Positions 63,560 through 64,000 of a DNA stretch of 64,000 nucleotides are shown here, piece after piece (position 1 is the stretch's first letter; each line of letters begins with the position of its first letter). The DNA is taken from contig JAGAJK010000034.1 of assembly GCA_017626145.1 (NCBI GenBank), forward strand, positions 1 to 64,000. The letters are read 5' to 3'. A program made the position numbers and the translations under genes. The notes under the pieces are model-generated. The model did not search any database and was not told where the DNA came from. It worked only from the letters and a program-made list of their open reading frames with translations. The DNA is from Clostridia bacterium (GTDB lineage Bacteria > Bacillota > Clostridia > RGIG6154).

Positions 63560-64000
63560 ATGAATCTTACACAGAGTGTGGAAAAGTTAATAAAAATTGC
63601 ACGTTCAAGCGGTTGTGATGCCTACGCTGTAGGCGGATGTGTCCGTGACAGTCTTATGGGACTTACTCCAAAGGACTGGGATATAACAATAAACTGTCCG
63701 CCCGAAAAAACAAAGGAGATTTTTAAAGACTTTAAAACCTTTGATACGGGAATAAAGTACGGAACCGTTTCCGTTATAATTGATGATGAAATTTTTGAGG
63801 TTACCACCTTTCGTGCAGAAAAGGAATATAAGGATTTCCGTCACCCTGATGAGCTTACATTTTCTGATGATATAAATGAAGATTTAAGGCGCCGTGATTT
63901 TACGGTTAATGCTATGGCTTATAATCCCTCAAAGGGTATTGTTGATTTATTCGGCGGACAAAATGACCTTGAAAATAAAATATTAAGATGTGTGAGAAAC
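63560..64000 (+). CDS. cca: CCA-adding tRNA nucleotidyltransferase (partial)
   Basis: The first 147 codons, cut by the right edge. YAVGGCVRDSLMGLTPKDWDITINC is the class II nucleotidyltransferase head with DWDIT as the metal pair, followed by GTVSVIIDDEIFEVTTFR, DLRRRDFTVNAMAY and GIVDLFGGQNDLENKIL. It adds or repairs the CCA end of tRNAs. GAAGA lies near the ATG. It is divergent from pfp. Confidence 0.92.
   Translation, partial: MNLTQSVEKLIKIARSSGCDAYAVGGCVRDSLMGLTPKDWDITINCPPEKTKEIFKDFKTFDTGIKYGTVSVIIDDEIFEVTTFRAEKEYKDFRHPDELTFSDDINEDLRRRDFTVNAMAYNPSKGIVDLFGGQNDLENKILRCVRN

Overview
This window looks like the replication-origin region of a low-GC, spore-forming anaerobic Firmicute, probably an uncultured gut-type member of the Clostridia. 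The reasons are the gene order dnaA, dnaN, remB-like, recF, gyrB, gyrA, the parA/parB pair with two perfect parS sites, spmA/spmB, two YycH/YycI-like proteins, an SLH-domain surface protein, a pyrophosphate-type phosphofructokinase, a Na+-pumping decarboxylase subunit and strong AAGGAGG ribosome binding sites. The taxonomic call is inference. No 16S gene is present.

Layout. 1-4.8 kb: a clan GH-A glycosidase, an amidohydrolase, yhbY and a highly expressed Fe-S scaffold plus GGGtGRT pair. 4.8-8.8 kb: an accessory island with a PBECR4-like putative nuclease behind a structured leader, a broken copy of the GGGtGRT tail, a HepT/MntA toxin-antitoxin pair, an Xre regulator with two operators, and an HTH-ATPase-STAS regulator behind phased repeats. 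8.8-13.1 kb: a second, divergent type IIA topoisomerase (ParC/ParE-like). 13.2-20.1 kb: a YihY-type membrane protein, a polyamine ABC transporter with PotC fused to PotD, an intergenic repeat cluster and a two-gene SufC/SufB system. 20.1-24.3 kb: a copper P-type ATPase with a CopZ-like tail, a second HEPN/MNT pair and a SLOG protein. 24.3-32.1 kb: a 1019-residue S-layer-type protein and a five-gene envelope operon.

32.1-33.8 kb holds the most informative feature: an IS110-family element whose ends, bridge-RNA-like guide loops and target can all be read from the sequence. It split the Shine-Dalgarno sequence from the start codon of an SLH-domain gene. Its right end carries a -35 and its left end a -10 box that would form a promoter with a 17-bp spacer in the circular form. 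33.8-47 kb: rmuC, a decarboxylase beta subunit with a 50-residue partner, an Asn-rich 40-residue peptide, tRNA-Pro, an amidohydrolase-acyltransferase fusion, fucU, gap and a sugar-type LacI/MFS/rhamnosidase-fragment cluster.

47-64 kb: parB, parS, parA, two envelope proteins, spmAB, then gyrA, gyrB, recF, a RemB-like protein with a large internal insertion, dnaN, oriC (at least seven DnaA-box-like sites) and dnaA. A YycI-like gene, pfp and the start of a CCA-adding enzyme gene follow. Most genes left of oriC are transcribed leftward, away from the origin, as expected for leading-strand genes.
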